This document shows, one piece after another, positions 33,191-41,413 of a DNA stretch of 51,771 nt; the stretch's first letter is position 1, and each line of letters starts with the position of its first letter. Where the stretch lies: positions 1-51,771 of the forward strand of contig JAISCE010000017.1 in NCBI GenBank assembly GCA_031265765.1. Direction: 5' to 3'. The notes beneath the pieces were generated by a model. It was not told the DNA's origin, ran no database searches, and saw only the letters and a list, made by a program, of their open reading frames with translations. The translations under genes were made by a program, and so were the position numbers. The stretch comes from Azoarcus sp. (GTDB lineage: Bacteria > Pseudomonadota > Gammaproteobacteria > Burkholderiales > Rhodocyclaceae).

Positions 33191-33595
33191 ATGTTCGGCA
33201 GTCGCACAAACCCGGCCCGGAGCTATGCGGATCTCGGATATGAATCCGACATTGCCACGGCCAGTCCGCACCGGCTGATCGTACTGCTGTTCGAGGGGGC
33301 CGAGACTGCGATCAACATTGCCAAGGTTCATGCGGAAAAAGGCAACATCGCCGAGCGTGGCGCCAGTCTCTCCAAGGCCATCGACATCATCAGCAATGGG
33401 CTGAAGGTCAGTCTGGACATGCGGCAAGGGGGAGAACTGGCGGCCCGTCTGAGCGCGCTTTACGACTACATGGTTTCGCGGCTGTTGTGGGCGAACATGA
33501 AGAACGACATCCCCGCCATGCGGGAAGTGCTCTCGCTGCTCGGTGAAATCCACGGCGCCTGGAAGCAGATCGACCCTGACAAGCAGAAAACGTGA
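33191..33595 (+). CDS. fliS: Flagellin export chaperone FliS
   Basis: A 134-residue helical chaperone that binds the flagellin C-terminus before export. NPARSYADLGYESDIATASPHRLIVLLFEGAE at the N-terminus (read in two parts around ATASPH) and the middle YDYMVSRLLWANMKND are diagnostic. GAGGAG is 8 bases before the ATG. Its stop overlaps the next small gene's ATG (TGATG), so the two are coupled. Confidence 0.95.
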   Translation: MFGSRTNPARSYADLGYESDIATASPHRLIVLLFEGAETAINIAKVHAEKGNIAERGASLSKAIDIISNGLKVSLDMRQGGELAARLSALYDYMVSRLLWANMKNDIPAMREVLSLLGEIHGAWKQIDPDKQKT

Positions 33596-33810
33596 TGCTG
33601 GGCCGGGAGCGGATCGGAGCCTGTTTTACGATGAATTTCGAGGAATTCGACTTGGTAGACAGGGTGGCGCTGTACGTGCTGCCCGCGCTCCTGTCTTCGC
33701 CGGACGCGCGAAAGAATCTGAGCAGCAAGACGATTGTTCACGAGGCGCGCCAGATCGCCGAAGCTTTCGTCGCTTCCGCGATGCCGAACCGGGAGGCGGA
33801 CGAAGACTGA
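33595..33810 (+). CDS. Small protein in the FliT position
   Basis: A 71-residue open frame beginning inside the fliS stop codon (TGATG). Its sequence (MNFEEFDLVDRVALYVLPALLSS, read from the second ATG at 33631; then LSSKTIVHEARQIAEAFVAS) is not FliT-like by eye; it is a short, acidic, helical protein seen after fliS in some betaproteobacteria. Either ATG (33595 or 33631) could be the start; the second has GGATCGGAG at a reasonable distance. Function unknown; a role in flagellar assembly or regulation is inferred from position only. Confidence 0.6.
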   Translation: MLGRERIGACFTMNFEEFDLVDRVALYVLPALLSSPDARKNLSSKTIVHEARQIAEAFVASAMPNREADED

Positions 33811-33855
33811 ACCGTGCGGTTCATGCCGTTGCAATTTTTACCGATGAGGCAAAAA

Positions 33856-33879
33856 AAAGCGCCGGTGGACTGGCGCTTT
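33856..33879 (-). terminator. Terminator for the truncated antitoxin gene (minus strand)
   Basis: AAAGCGCC / GGCGCTTT with an 8-nt loop. The minus strand follows it with a run of eight T, so it best ends minus-strand transcripts; on the plus strand only TTT follows, so it could also help to end the flagellar operon. Confidence 0.75.
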
Positions 33880-33914
33880 CAGGGGCGGCAGAGCCGTCTT
33901 GGTCATTGTTGGTT

Positions 33915-34133
33915 TTATAACCCCCGCTGCTCCATGAGGTGAGTGATGGCCTCGAGCAGATCGGCTTTGGGCAGGGAAAGCGGCGTCTGGCTGGACTCAT
34001 AACTGCCGATCAGCACTGCCAGCACTTCCAGCTCATCGCTTTCCGGCGAGCCGGGTACGGCTTCCCACAGATCATCGACACGGGCCATGGCAGCGTTATA
34101 GTCGTCTTCGGTGTGAATGGGTTTGATGTTCAT
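33915..34133 (-). pseudogene. HigA-type antitoxin truncated before its DNA-binding domain
   Basis: A 72-residue frame that closely follows the N-terminal half of HigA antitoxins (MNIKPIHTEDDYNAAMAR, EAVPGSPESDELEVLAVLI, then ITHLMEQRGL). In complete family members MEQRGL is directly followed by the helix-turn-helix domain (roughly 50-60 residues). Here TAA comes right after it and no matching HTH appears in any frame behind it; a terminator lies there instead. No HigB toxin frame is recognisable upstream. It could be a functional short toxin-binding protein, but with no toxin and no DNA-binding domain it is most likely a relic. Confidence 0.7.
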
Positions 34134-34523
34134 ATCGAAAAAAAACTCCGCGTGTTCGCTTCGTTTACGGCGTTCGATTGCGATACTTGAACGCTCGATA
34201 CAGGACATATTCCCGGATTCGCCACTGCCGTAGTGGAATAATGCGGGACTTTCGTCCATCGGCGTAACGCATCGACCATTTCGGGAACGTACTGGCGAAG
34301 TTGTGGTCGCAATAGATATTGCGGCGATGGCTTGGCGCGGCATTCCTGCATGGGGCGCATGTATTCGACGGCGGGCGAAACAAAAAGAGGCCGTGTCTAC
34401 ATTAAGCCGTCACGTGCTAGTTGATTTACAATAAAGCCGCTTGTTGCAATGCGTGGCTGTTGTGGATCGCGGTGTAGTCTGCGGCCCGATAAGCCTGACT
34501 AACCATAACTCAAGGGGGTATCC
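34134..34523. other. 390-bp spacer without a recognisable gene
   Basis: All six frames are short or carry no recognisable sequence. The place where a HigB toxin would be expected (upstream of the truncated antitoxin) has no family motif such as the usual RFVGTHAEYD end. A TACAAT at 34427-34432 could serve as a -10 for the following gene but has no good -35. Confidence 0.45.
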
Positions 34524-34706
34524 ATGCCTGAAGTAGTCAAAGCGAGAAGGGGGCGGCCGCCCTATGAACGGCCCGTAAAGCAGATGGTTTCATTGCGGAT
34601 GGATATCGACGTGCTCGAAGGCTTGCGGGCCACGGGCAAGGGCTGGCAGACGCGAATCAACGCCATCATGCGCGAGTGGCTGAAAAACCAGCCGCCTGGA
34701 CTGTAA
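34524..34706 (+). CDS. Orphan BrnA-type antitoxin
   Basis: A 60-residue protein with the C-terminal half of BrnA antitoxins: RGRPPYERPVKQMVSLRMD (ribbon strand), then DVLEGLRATGKGWQTRINA and MREWL. The GKGWQTRIN motif is the family signature of the ribbon-helix-helix DNA-binding domain. Full BrnA proteins have about 20-40 further N-terminal residues that wrap the BrnT toxin; these are missing here, and no brnT lies upstream. AAGGGGG five bases before the ATG makes it translatable. It may be a stand-alone regulator or the remnant of a lost toxin-antitoxin pair. Confidence 0.75.
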   Translation: MPEVVKARRGRPPYERPVKQMVSLRMDIDVLEGLRATGKGWQTRINAIMREWLKNQPPGL

Positions 34707-34728
34707 AGCAATTTGTTGGGTGTCATGG

Positions 34729-34757
34729 GGCGCGCGGAGGAAGTCTCTCCGCGCGCC
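34729..34757 (+). other. Very stable 11-bp GC hairpin after the BrnA-type gene
   Basis: GGCGCGCGGAG and CTCCGCGCGCC form a perfect 11-bp stem with a 7-nt loop 22 bases after the stop codon. No T-run follows, so it is either a U-less terminator or another RNA structure. Confidence 0.6.
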
Positions 34758-35378
34758 GCTCATGAAACCAGCCGCTTCCGCAGCCTGCCCGCACTTGTCG
34801 ATGACATGCCTTGGCCATGCTGCCGGCGGCATGTCCCCGGTTGCGTTGCGCCGGTTTCGCCTTTCTTCGCGTACAGAGACGGTGTGCGTTTGCTGGAAAG
34901 GTGTCGTGGTTCTTTACATTACCCCCGTGAATGGCATTCCGCGCTGGTTTTGGCGGTGTCCGGCTTTTGTGCCCGGGCTGCCCGCTTTGCCGAATACCGG
35001 TAGCGTGGATACTGACCGATATATGTGCATTGACGAATGGCGGGCCGGATTTGTAAAATTTTTCGACAGCCGGTCGATATTCACGCGGCAGAGGCGGATG
35101 ACAAGGGGAAATATTGCCCCAGCGTGTTTTTGTTGGCTGTCTGTTTCCTGTGGTGTCGCAAGGGTTTTGCTGTGTATGCCGGGTACGCGGAGTGAATGTC
35201 CCGGAGGTGTGTCGAATTTTCTTACACTGTTTGATGAGAATACAGGTTTTCAGACGGGAGTTTTTTGCTAAGGCAATGAATAAACGAATATATTTCCTCC
35301 TTCGGAAGCAGAGGCACAGATTATGCTTATGAGTGGCTCAGGGTCGTTTTTATTTCTTGTTTGCACAGGAACCGTATC
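34758..35378. other. 621-bp spacer before the PEP-CTERM gene
   Basis: A 183-codon open frame crosses part of it (34720-35271) but its composition (many C, W, R, no family motif) looks non-coding, and I do not call it. The right end (from about 35215) is AT-rich and carries the sigma-54-type promoter of the next gene. No insertion-sequence ends or RNA genes were seen. Confidence 0.5.
35312..35327 (+). promoter_or_regulatory. Sigma-54-type promoter of the PEP-CTERM gene
   Basis: AGGCACA-GATT-ATGCT has the invariant GG (35313-35314) and GC (35325-35326) exactly 10 bases apart and differs from the consensus mainly in the first bases of each half. PEP-CTERM genes of floc- and biofilm-forming betaproteobacteria are known to be controlled by sigma-54 with PrsK/PrsR, which agrees. 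Start of transcription would be near 35338. Confidence 0.65.
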
Positions 35379-35999
35379 ATGAAGAACAAGCTTTGGTTGT
35401 TTGCCGTACCGGCTCTCATGGCCGTCAGCGCCGTCAGCGCCGTCGAGATCGATTTCTCGAATCAGACGTACTTCGACACCAGTGAGAATGGTTTCAACTA
35501 TCTGGTACCGGTTGACATCACTGTCAATCCTGGTGTTTACGCGGGAACTGGCTATGCAAATGTGTCAGCCGTCACCGGGGCTACTGTGTTCGGTACCAAC
35601 GTGTATGAGCACAACCCGTTTACGTTCAACTATGTCGGCCCGGGCGACTCCTTCAAACTGGACTCTTTCTATTTCGCCAATGCGTGGGGTACGCAGACGG
35701 TGACGTTCACTGGCTATAAGGATGGCGCGTTGGTCGGCACGGCAACTTACAATACGAGTACGGCTGCGACGCAGTACGATCTTGGCTGGGGGGCCATTGA
35801 CAAGTTTGTCATCACCGCCGCCGATAACTTCGTGCCGGATCCTACCTTGGCAGGAGGCGGTGCATCCTGGGCCTTGGGCAGCGTGAATGTTACGGCGGTC
35901 ACGACGGTTCCCGAGCCTGAAAGCTACGCCATGTTGCTGGCGGGTCTGGCGATAGTGGGTGCTGTGGCGCGCCGTCGTCGCGTTGCATCGCGTGCCTGA
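35379..35999 (+). CDS. Secreted PEP-CTERM protein (exosortase substrate)
   Basis: A 206-residue exported protein. Signal peptide at residues 1-22 (KNKLWLFAVPALMAVSAVSA). The mature part is rich in T, N, G, Y and F and looks like a beta-sandwich. The C-terminal sorting signal is textbook: VPEPESYAM (177-185), a membrane helix (LLAGLAIVGAVA) and a basic end RRRRVASRA. Exosortase (EpsH/XrtA type) removes the tail and the protein is exported, probably to the extracellular polysaccharide layer. No exosortase gene is in the window. AGGA precedes the ATG at 35379. The gene stands alone, with its own sigma-54-type promoter and terminator. Confidence 0.93.
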   Translation: MKNKLWLFAVPALMAVSAVSAVEIDFSNQTYFDTSENGFNYLVPVDITVNPGVYAGTGYANVSAVTGATVFGTNVYEHNPFTFNYVGPGDSFKLDSFYFANAWGTQTVTFTGYKDGALVGTATYNTSTAATQYDLGWGAIDKFVITAADNFVPDPTLAGGGASWALGSVNVTAVTTVPEPESYAMLLAGLAIVGAVARRRRVASRA

Positions 36000-36016
36000 G
36001 TCTTTCCTAGTTCGAC

Positions 36017-36041
36017 AAAAAGCCCCCGTTGGGGGCTTTTT
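36017..36041. terminator. Bidirectional terminator between the PEP-CTERM gene and epd
   Basis: AAAAAGCCCCC, loop GTT, GGGGGCTTTTT: a perfect symmetric hairpin with A/T flanks, serving both the PEP-CTERM gene (plus) and epd (minus). Confidence 0.92.
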
Positions 36042-36079
36042 CTTTTGGTGTGTCCAGTGTTCTTCCATGCGGCGCGTTT

Positions 36080-37138
36080 TCAGCTTGCCGTGGACTCCAG
36101 CCAATGGCGGGCCAGTTCGGTCATGCGGTTGGCGAAACCCCATTCGTTGTCGAACCATACGAAAAGATTCACCATGCGCGGCCCGCAGGCGCGGGTCTGG
36201 CTACCGTCGACGATGGCCGAATGCGGATCGTGATTGAAGTCGATGGAGGCGTGCGGGGCGTCCGACCAGTCGACGATGCCGGCGTAAAGGTCGCGGGCGG
36301 CTTCGCGCAACAGTTCGTTGATGCGTCCGGCGGCGATGTCTTCCTTCAAGGCGAGCACCATGTCGATGGCCGAGACGTTATGAGTCGGCACCCGGATCGC
36401 CTTGGCTTCGACCCGCCCGGCAAGCTCGGGCAAGAGGCGCTCGACGCCGCGCGCCAGCCCTGTCGCCACCGGGATGATGGATTGCATCGCCGAGCGGGTG
36501 CGGGCGAGTTCCCGGTGATGGTAGCCATCGATGAGCGGCTGATCGTTCATCGCCGAGTGCAGGGTGGTGAGCAATACCCGTTCGAGGCCGAATTCGCGTT
36601 GCAGCAAGGCAAGCACGGGAATGACGGCATTGGTCGTGCATGAGGCGGCGGAAACCAGTCTGGCGCGCGGATCGAGCCGGTCGTGGGTGACGCCGTAGAC
36701 TACGGTGGCGTCGACGTCGTGTGCATGTGCGCCGGGGTTGGAGAGCAGCAGACGCAGACAGCCTGTGTCGATGAAATGCTGCAACTGCACGCGTTCGCCA
36801 TAACGGCCCGAACATTCGACGAGCAGGTCGGGGGCAAGTGTGCGCCAGGCGGGGTTTTCAGGCGTGACGGCATGGGTGATGGCAATCGGGCGGCCATCGA
36901 GGATGAGCGTGTCGCCGCCGTGACAGGCGACCTGGCCGGGGAAGCGGCCATGGGTGGAATCGAAGCGGGTGAGGTGGGCGATGCTGGCAAGGTCGGCGGG
37001 TTCGTTGATCGCTACGACCCGGAGGCGGTCGGCAAGCCCGGCCTCGTGGATGGCGCGCACGAAGCAACGACCGATGCGACCGTAGCCGTTGACCGCAATG
37101 CGGAATGTGGCGGAAGACGCGGAATGGGGTGAGGCCAA
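36080..37138 (-). CDS. epd: Erythrose-4-phosphate dehydrogenase (GAPDH superfamily)
   Basis: A 352-residue NAD-dependent dehydrogenase. The N-terminal RIAVNGYGRIGRCFVRAIHE is the NAD fold; catalytic Cys is in SAASCTTN (167) and His in TTLHSAMNDQ (194). The C-terminal ASIDFNHDPHSAIVDG, then FDNEWGFANRM, and TRFDSTHGRF favour Epd, which makes 4-phosphoerythronate for vitamin B6 synthesis, over glycolytic GapA. No ATG exists near the family start; I choose TTG at 37138, preceded by GGAAA, but the start is uncertain and the frame is open up to 37282. No pdxB gene is nearby. Confidence 0.85.
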   Translation of the reverse strand: MASPHSASSATFRIAVNGYGRIGRCFVRAIHEAGLADRLRVVAINEPADLASIAHLTRFDSTHGRFPGQVACHGGDTLILDGRPIAITHAVTPENPAWRTLAPDLLVECSGRYGERVQLQHFIDTGCLRLLLSNPGAHAHDVDATVVYGVTHDRLDPRARLVSAASCTTNAVIPVLALLQREFGLERVLLTTLHSAMNDQPLIDGYHHRELARTRSAMQSIIPVATGLARGVERLLPELAGRVEAKAIRVPTHNVSAIDMVLALKEDIAAGRINELLREAARDLYAGIVDWSDAPHASIDFNHDPHSAIVDGSQTRACGPRMVNLFVWFDNEWGFANRMTELARHWLESTAS

Positions 37139-37257
37139 GGCTGTTTCCAGTATCTGGCATGGTCGACGCGGTATTCTACCGGCTTCCTTTCCGCGCGGAT
37201 CGACTGGAATTCGCGCCCGTCCGGGCTGTGGCGGACGGGAAGCCGGATTGAGCAGGG

Positions 37258-38724
37258 TCAGAGGCTTATTCCGCCGATACACATTTGCTTGATCGTCAGA
37301 TATTCCTCGATGCCGTATCGGGAGCCTTCGCGGCCAAAGCCCGATTGCTTGACGCCGCCGAATGGGGAAACTTCATTGGAAATCAGGCCCGTATTGATGC
37401 CGACCATGCCGTATTCCAGTTCTTCCGCCACCCGTATGATGCGGTTCAGGTTCTGGCTGAAAAGATAGCTGGCCAGGCCGGATTCCGTGCAATTGGCCAG
37501 GGCGATGGCTTCCTCGTCGGTATCGAATCGGAAAACCGGCGCGATGGGGCCGAAGGTTTCCTGCCGTGCGCACAGCATGTCCACCGTCGCGCCGGTGATG
37601 ACAGTCGGCTGGTAGAAAGTGCCGCCGCGCGGATGGCGCTGGCCGCCGGTCAGGATGCGTCCGCCTTTGGCGATGGCGTCGGCCACCTGCGTTTCCACCT
37701 TTTCCAGTGCCTCGGCGTCGATGAGGGGGCCTTGCTGGACGCCTTCCTCGATGCCGCTGCCCACCTTGAGCGCCCCGGCCTTCGCGGCCAGTCTGGCGGC
37801 GAAGGCTTCATGGACGCCGCTTTGCACCAGCAGGCGATTGGCACAGATGCAGGTCTGCCCGCTGTTGCGGAATTTCGACGCCAGCGCGCTTTCGACGGCG
37901 ATGTCCAGGTCGGCATCGTCGAACACGATGAACGGCGCGTTGCCGCCCAGTTCCATGGAAAGTTTCTTCAGGGTTTGGGCGCTCTGCGCCATGAGGAGCC
38001 GGCCGACTTCCGTCGATCCAGTAAACGAGAGTTTGCGCACGATGGGGTTTGCCGTCAGTTCGCCGCCGATCAGGGGGGCCGAGGCGGCGCTGCCGGTCAC
38101 GACATTGAAGATGCCCGGCGGGACGCCCGCGCGGCTGGCGAGTCCGGCCAGCGCCAGCGCCGTCAGGGGGGTGTATTCCGCGGGTTTGACGACCACGGCG
38201 CATCCGGCGGCCAGGGCGGGCGCGATTTTGCGCGCGATCATGGCAGCGGGGAAATTCCATGGGGTGATGGCCGCGCATACGCCGATGGGTTGCTTGACGA
38301 CGACGATGCGTTTGTCGGCGGACGGCGCCGGGATGACATCGCCGTATACCCGCTTGGCTTCTTCCGCGAACCATTCGACGAAACTGGCGGCATAGGCGAC
38401 TTCCCCGCGGGCTTCCGGGAGAGGCTTGCCCTGTTCCGTGGTCATGATGAGCGCGAGGTCATCGGTGGCGGCGACGATCAGATCGAACCACTTCCGCAGG
38501 ATCCGGGCGCGTTCCTGAGCGGCGCATCTGCGCCAGGAAATCATCGCTTCGCTGGCGGCCTCGATGGCGCTTCGGGTTTCTTCGGCGGCCATGTCGGGAA
38601 CCGAGGCAATGGTTGCTCCCGTGGCCGGGTCGATGACCGGAAATGTCGCGCCGCTTTTGGCGTCGAGCCATTTCCCGTTGATATGGGCCTTGGTTTTCAA
38701 GAGTTCCGGGTCGTTCAATTGCAT
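37258..38724 (-). CDS. gabD: Succinate-semialdehyde dehydrogenase
   Basis: A 488-residue NAD(P)-dependent aldehyde dehydrogenase. ITPWNFPAAMIARKIAPALA, FTGSTEVGRLLM, catalytic Glu258 in MELGGNAPF, Cys292 in SGQTCICANR, and ETFGPIAPVF are the family motifs, and the overall match is to GabD (oxidises succinate semialdehyde to succinate, ending GABA breakdown). There is no gabT beside it. It lies behind epd on the same strand but 119 bases separate them, and it diverges from nit across 238 bases, where its promoter must lie. GGAG stands 5-10 bases before the ATG. Confidence 0.93.
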   Translation of the reverse strand: MQLNDPELLKTKAHINGKWLDAKSGATFPVIDPATGATIASVPDMAAEETRSAIEAASEAMISWRRCAAQERARILRKWFDLIVAATDDLALIMTTEQGKPLPEARGEVAYAASFVEWFAEEAKRVYGDVIPAPSADKRIVVVKQPIGVCAAITPWNFPAAMIARKIAPALAAGCAVVVKPAEYTPLTALALAGLASRAGVPPGIFNVVTGSAASAPLIGGELTANPIVRKLSFTGSTEVGRLLMAQSAQTLKKLSMELGGNAPFIVFDDADLDIAVESALASKFRNSGQTCICANRLLVQSGVHEAFAARLAAKAGALKVGSGIEEGVQQGPLIDAEALEKVETQVADAIAKGGRILTGGQRHPRGGTFYQPTVITGATVDMLCARQETFGPIAPVFRFDTDEEAIALANCTESGLASYLFSQNLNRIIRVAEELEYGMVGINTGLISNEVSPFGGVKQSGFGREGSRYGIEEYLTIKQMCIGGISL

Positions 38725-38962
38725 GGGAGAGGCTCCTTTCGGTGGATTTTGAAGTCTTGCGCCGGGATAAGTTTCCGCTCATGGATCGGTTCTTTGCCAG
38801 CCGCGGTTTCCATGATGCGCCGGAGGAGGGCAAATACTCGCAGAAGCCAGGGTTCGCTGCCTTGCATGTTTCACGAAAGCTTGCCGTGCGGATCGGCGGG
38901 CATGAGAGAATCCCGGCAGTTAAACGCTCGGACGCCCCGCGCAGGCGAACGCCCCCCAACAG

Positions 38963-39811
38963 ATGCTTTCACGACAACCTATCGAAATCGCCGTCCTTCA
39001 GACCGTCTCCGGCCCCGTGGTGGCGGACAATCTCGCCGTCGCTGGCGAATTGATCGCCGAAGCCGTTGGGGCGGGCGCGCGTTTGCTTGCCTTGCCGGAG
39101 TTTTTCGCGCTGATATCGGGGGATGAAAATGCCAAGTTGCGCGCGCGCGAGCGGGATGGAGCCGGGCCGATCCAGGATTTCTTGCGCGAGGCCGCCGCGC
39201 GGCACAAAGTGTGGATCGTCGGCGGCACGCTGCCGCTGGCGTCCGGCTCGCCGGACAAGGTGCGCAATACTGTGCTGGTCTATGACGACCGGGGCGGGCG
39301 CGTGGCGCGTTACGACAAAATCCATCTTTTCGGGTTCACTCGTGGCGATGAACGCTACGACGAAGCCAATACCATCGAAGCGGGCGACCGGGTGGCGTGC
39401 TTCGATTCGCCCGCCGGGCGCGTGGGCCTTGCGGTGTGCTACGACCTGCGCTTTCCCGAGTTTTTCCGCGCCATGGGTGAAGTCGATCTGATCGTGCTGC
39501 CCGCGGCCTTCACTTACACTACGGGACAGGCGCATTGGGAAACGCTGCTGCGCGCGCGGGCCATCGAAAACCAGTGCTATCTGATGGCGGCGGCGCAGGG
39601 CGGGCATCATCCACATGGCCGCCGCACCTGGGGACACAGCATGATCGTCGATCCGTGGGGCGAAGTCCTTGCCTGCCGCGCCGAAGGGCCGGGGGTGGTC
39701 TCGGCCACGCTCGATTCGGCCCGTATCGCCGACATTCGCCAAAGCCTTCCGGCCTTGCGTCACCGCCGCCCGGAAGTCATGACAACCGACTCTCTAATGG
39801 ACATACGATGA
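38963..39811 (+). CDS. Nitrilase-family amidohydrolase (deaminated-glutathione amidase type)
   Basis: A 282-residue carbon-nitrogen hydrolase with the Glu-Lys-Cys triad: E46 in LALPEFFAL, K119 in RYDKIHLFGF and C159 in LAVCYDLRFPEFF. KIHLF and GRRTWGHSMIVDPWG place it with Nit1/YbeM-like enzymes that remove deaminated glutathione (a repair function). It is joined to tldD by a four-base ATGA overlap, a pairing common in betaproteobacteria. The start at 38963 fits the family N-terminus (IEIAVLQ) but has no strong ribosome site. Confidence 0.9.
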   Translation: MLSRQPIEIAVLQTVSGPVVADNLAVAGELIAEAVGAGARLLALPEFFALISGDENAKLRARERDGAGPIQDFLREAAARHKVWIVGGTLPLASGSPDKVRNTVLVYDDRGGRVARYDKIHLFGFTRGDERYDEANTIEAGDRVACFDSPAGRVGLAVCYDLRFPEFFRAMGEVDLIVLPAAFTYTTGQAHWETLLRARAIENQCYLMAAAQGGHHPHGRRTWGHSMIVDPWGEVLACRAEGPGVVSATLDSARIADIRQSLPALRHRRPEVMTTDSLMDIR

Positions 39812-41247
39812 CGAAGAATGCGTTCAGGATTGCCGACCGGTATTTGCTTTCTTCCCGCGACTTGGGGCGGGAAGACCTCGAAAAAGTGTTTCGCAAGCTG
39901 ATGCGGCATGAGGTCGATCATGGCGATCTCTATTTCCAGTACAGCCGCACGGAAGGCTGGAGCCTGGAAGAAGGTATCGTCAAGTCGGGCAGCTTCGACA
40001 TCGAGGAAGGGGTAGGGGTGCGCGCGGTAAGCGGCGAGAAAACCGCTTTCGCGTACTCCGACGATATTTCGCTTGCCGCGCTCACCGATGCCGCCCGCGC
40101 TACGCGGGCCATTGCCGAGGCTGGCGTGAAGCGGCGGGTGGCGGTCGCGCCGCGCAAGTCGCCCCGCAAGCTTTACCGCGCCGGCGATCCGCTCGCCTCG
40201 CTCGACGATACCGCCAAGGTTCGCCTGCTCGAACGGCTGGAACAATTCGCCCGCGCCGCCGATTCGAGGGTGACGCAGGCAATGGCGTATCTGGCCGGCT
40301 CCTGGGAAGTGGTGCTGGTCGCGCGCAGCGACGGCCACATGGCCGCCGACGTGCGCCCGTTGGTGCGGGTGGCCCTGACCGTCATCATGGAAGCCGGGGA
40401 TCGGCGCGAACAGGGCAGCGCCGGGGGCGGCGGACGTTACGATTACAGCTATTTCACCGAGGAGCGCCTGCGCGACTACGCGCTTGCCGCCGTGCATCAG
40501 GCCAGCGTCAATCTCGAAGCCGTTCCGGCGCCGGCGGGAGTCATGACCGTGGTACTGGGGCCGGGCTGGCCGGGCATCCTGCTCCACGAGGCGATCGGCC
40601 ACGGGCTGGAAGGCGATTTCAACCGCAAGGGCAGTTCGGCTTTTTCCGGGCGCATCGGCCAGCAGGTCGCGGCGCGCGGCGTGACCGTGGTCGATGACGG
40701 TTCCTTGCCGGGACGGCGCGGTTCGCTCACGATCGACGATGAAGGCAATCCCGGCGCGCGTACCGTGCTGATCGAGGATGGCATCCTCGTCGGTTATATG
40801 CAAGATATGCTGAATGCCCGCTTGATGGGCGCGCTGCCCACGGGCAACGGGCGGCGCGAGTCTTACGCGCACCTGCCCCTGCCGCGCATGACGAATACTT
40901 TCATGCTCAATGGAGAGCGCGATCCGGGCGAGATCGTCAAGTCGGTGAAAAAGGGGCTTTATGCGGCCAATTTCGGCGGCGGCCAGGTGGATATCACCTC
41001 GGGCAAATTCGTGTTTTCCACCGCCGAGGCGTATTTGATCGAGGATGGCAAGATCACCCGTCCGGTCAAGGGCGCGACCCTGATCGGCAACGGCCCCGAT
41101 GTGCTGACCCGCGTGAGCCTGATCGGCAACGATATGGCGCTTGATCCCGGCGTTGGCACTTGCGGCAAGGACGGGCAGAGCGTGCCGGTTGGCGTGGGGC
41201 AGCCGACCTTGCGCATCGACGGACTGACGGTGGGGGGAACGGCATGA
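39808..41247 (+). CDS. tldD: Metalloprotease TldD
   Basis: A 479-residue zinc protease subunit that works with TldE/PmbA in peptide maturation (microcin B17, CcdA). Motifs: GDLYFQYSRTEGW near the N-terminus, the HExxxH zinc site ILLHEAIGHGLEGD (H260, E261, H265), RRGSLTIDDEGNPG, and the C-terminal GLYAANFGGGQVDITSG. The open frame extends upstream to 39535 but homology starts at MTKNAF (39808), which overlaps the nit stop codon. No tldE is in the window. Confidence 0.96.
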   Translation: MTKNAFRIADRYLLSSRDLGREDLEKVFRKLMRHEVDHGDLYFQYSRTEGWSLEEGIVKSGSFDIEEGVGVRAVSGEKTAFAYSDDISLAALTDAARATRAIAEAGVKRRVAVAPRKSPRKLYRAGDPLASLDDTAKVRLLERLEQFARAADSRVTQAMAYLAGSWEVVLVARSDGHMAADVRPLVRVALTVIMEAGDRREQGSAGGGGRYDYSYFTEERLRDYALAAVHQASVNLEAVPAPAGVMTVVLGPGWPGILLHEAIGHGLEGDFNRKGSSAFSGRIGQQVAARGVTVVDDGSLPGRRGSLTIDDEGNPGARTVLIEDGILVGYMQDMLNARLMGALPTGNGRRESYAHLPLPRMTNTFMLNGERDPGEIVKSVKKGLYAANFGGGQVDITSGKFVFSTAEAYLIEDGKITRPVKGATLIGNGPDVLTRVSLIGNDMALDPGVGTCGKDGQSVPVGVGQPTLRIDGLTVGGTA

Positions 41248-41413
41248 GCGCATGGGGAAAAGACCGTCTCCCGGTTGCCGGATGGATCGGGTTCCGTGCC
41301 CGATCGCTACGACGCCGATGTCTTCATGCGGCGTGAATCGAAACGTGTGTTAGATTAATAGCCTTCGACAAGATTTCCGCGCGAGCCGGGTTGTTGCGCG
41401 CGCGGGCATTGCA

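Noticed and set aside
34134-34383. Possible HigB toxin remnant upstream of the truncated antitoxin (a HAEF string in one frame)
   Set aside because: Only four residues resemble the HigB end and the rest of the frame does not, so it is within chance.
34720-35271. A 183-codon plus-strand open frame in the spacer before the PEP-CTERM gene
   Set aside because: Unusual Cys/Trp/Arg-rich composition, overlaps a strong hairpin at its start, no ribosome site and no family; treated as non-coding.
37285-39126. A 613-codon plus-strand frame opposite gabD
   Set aside because: It is antisense to a complete aldehyde dehydrogenase and runs out of frame into nit; a GC-driven shadow.
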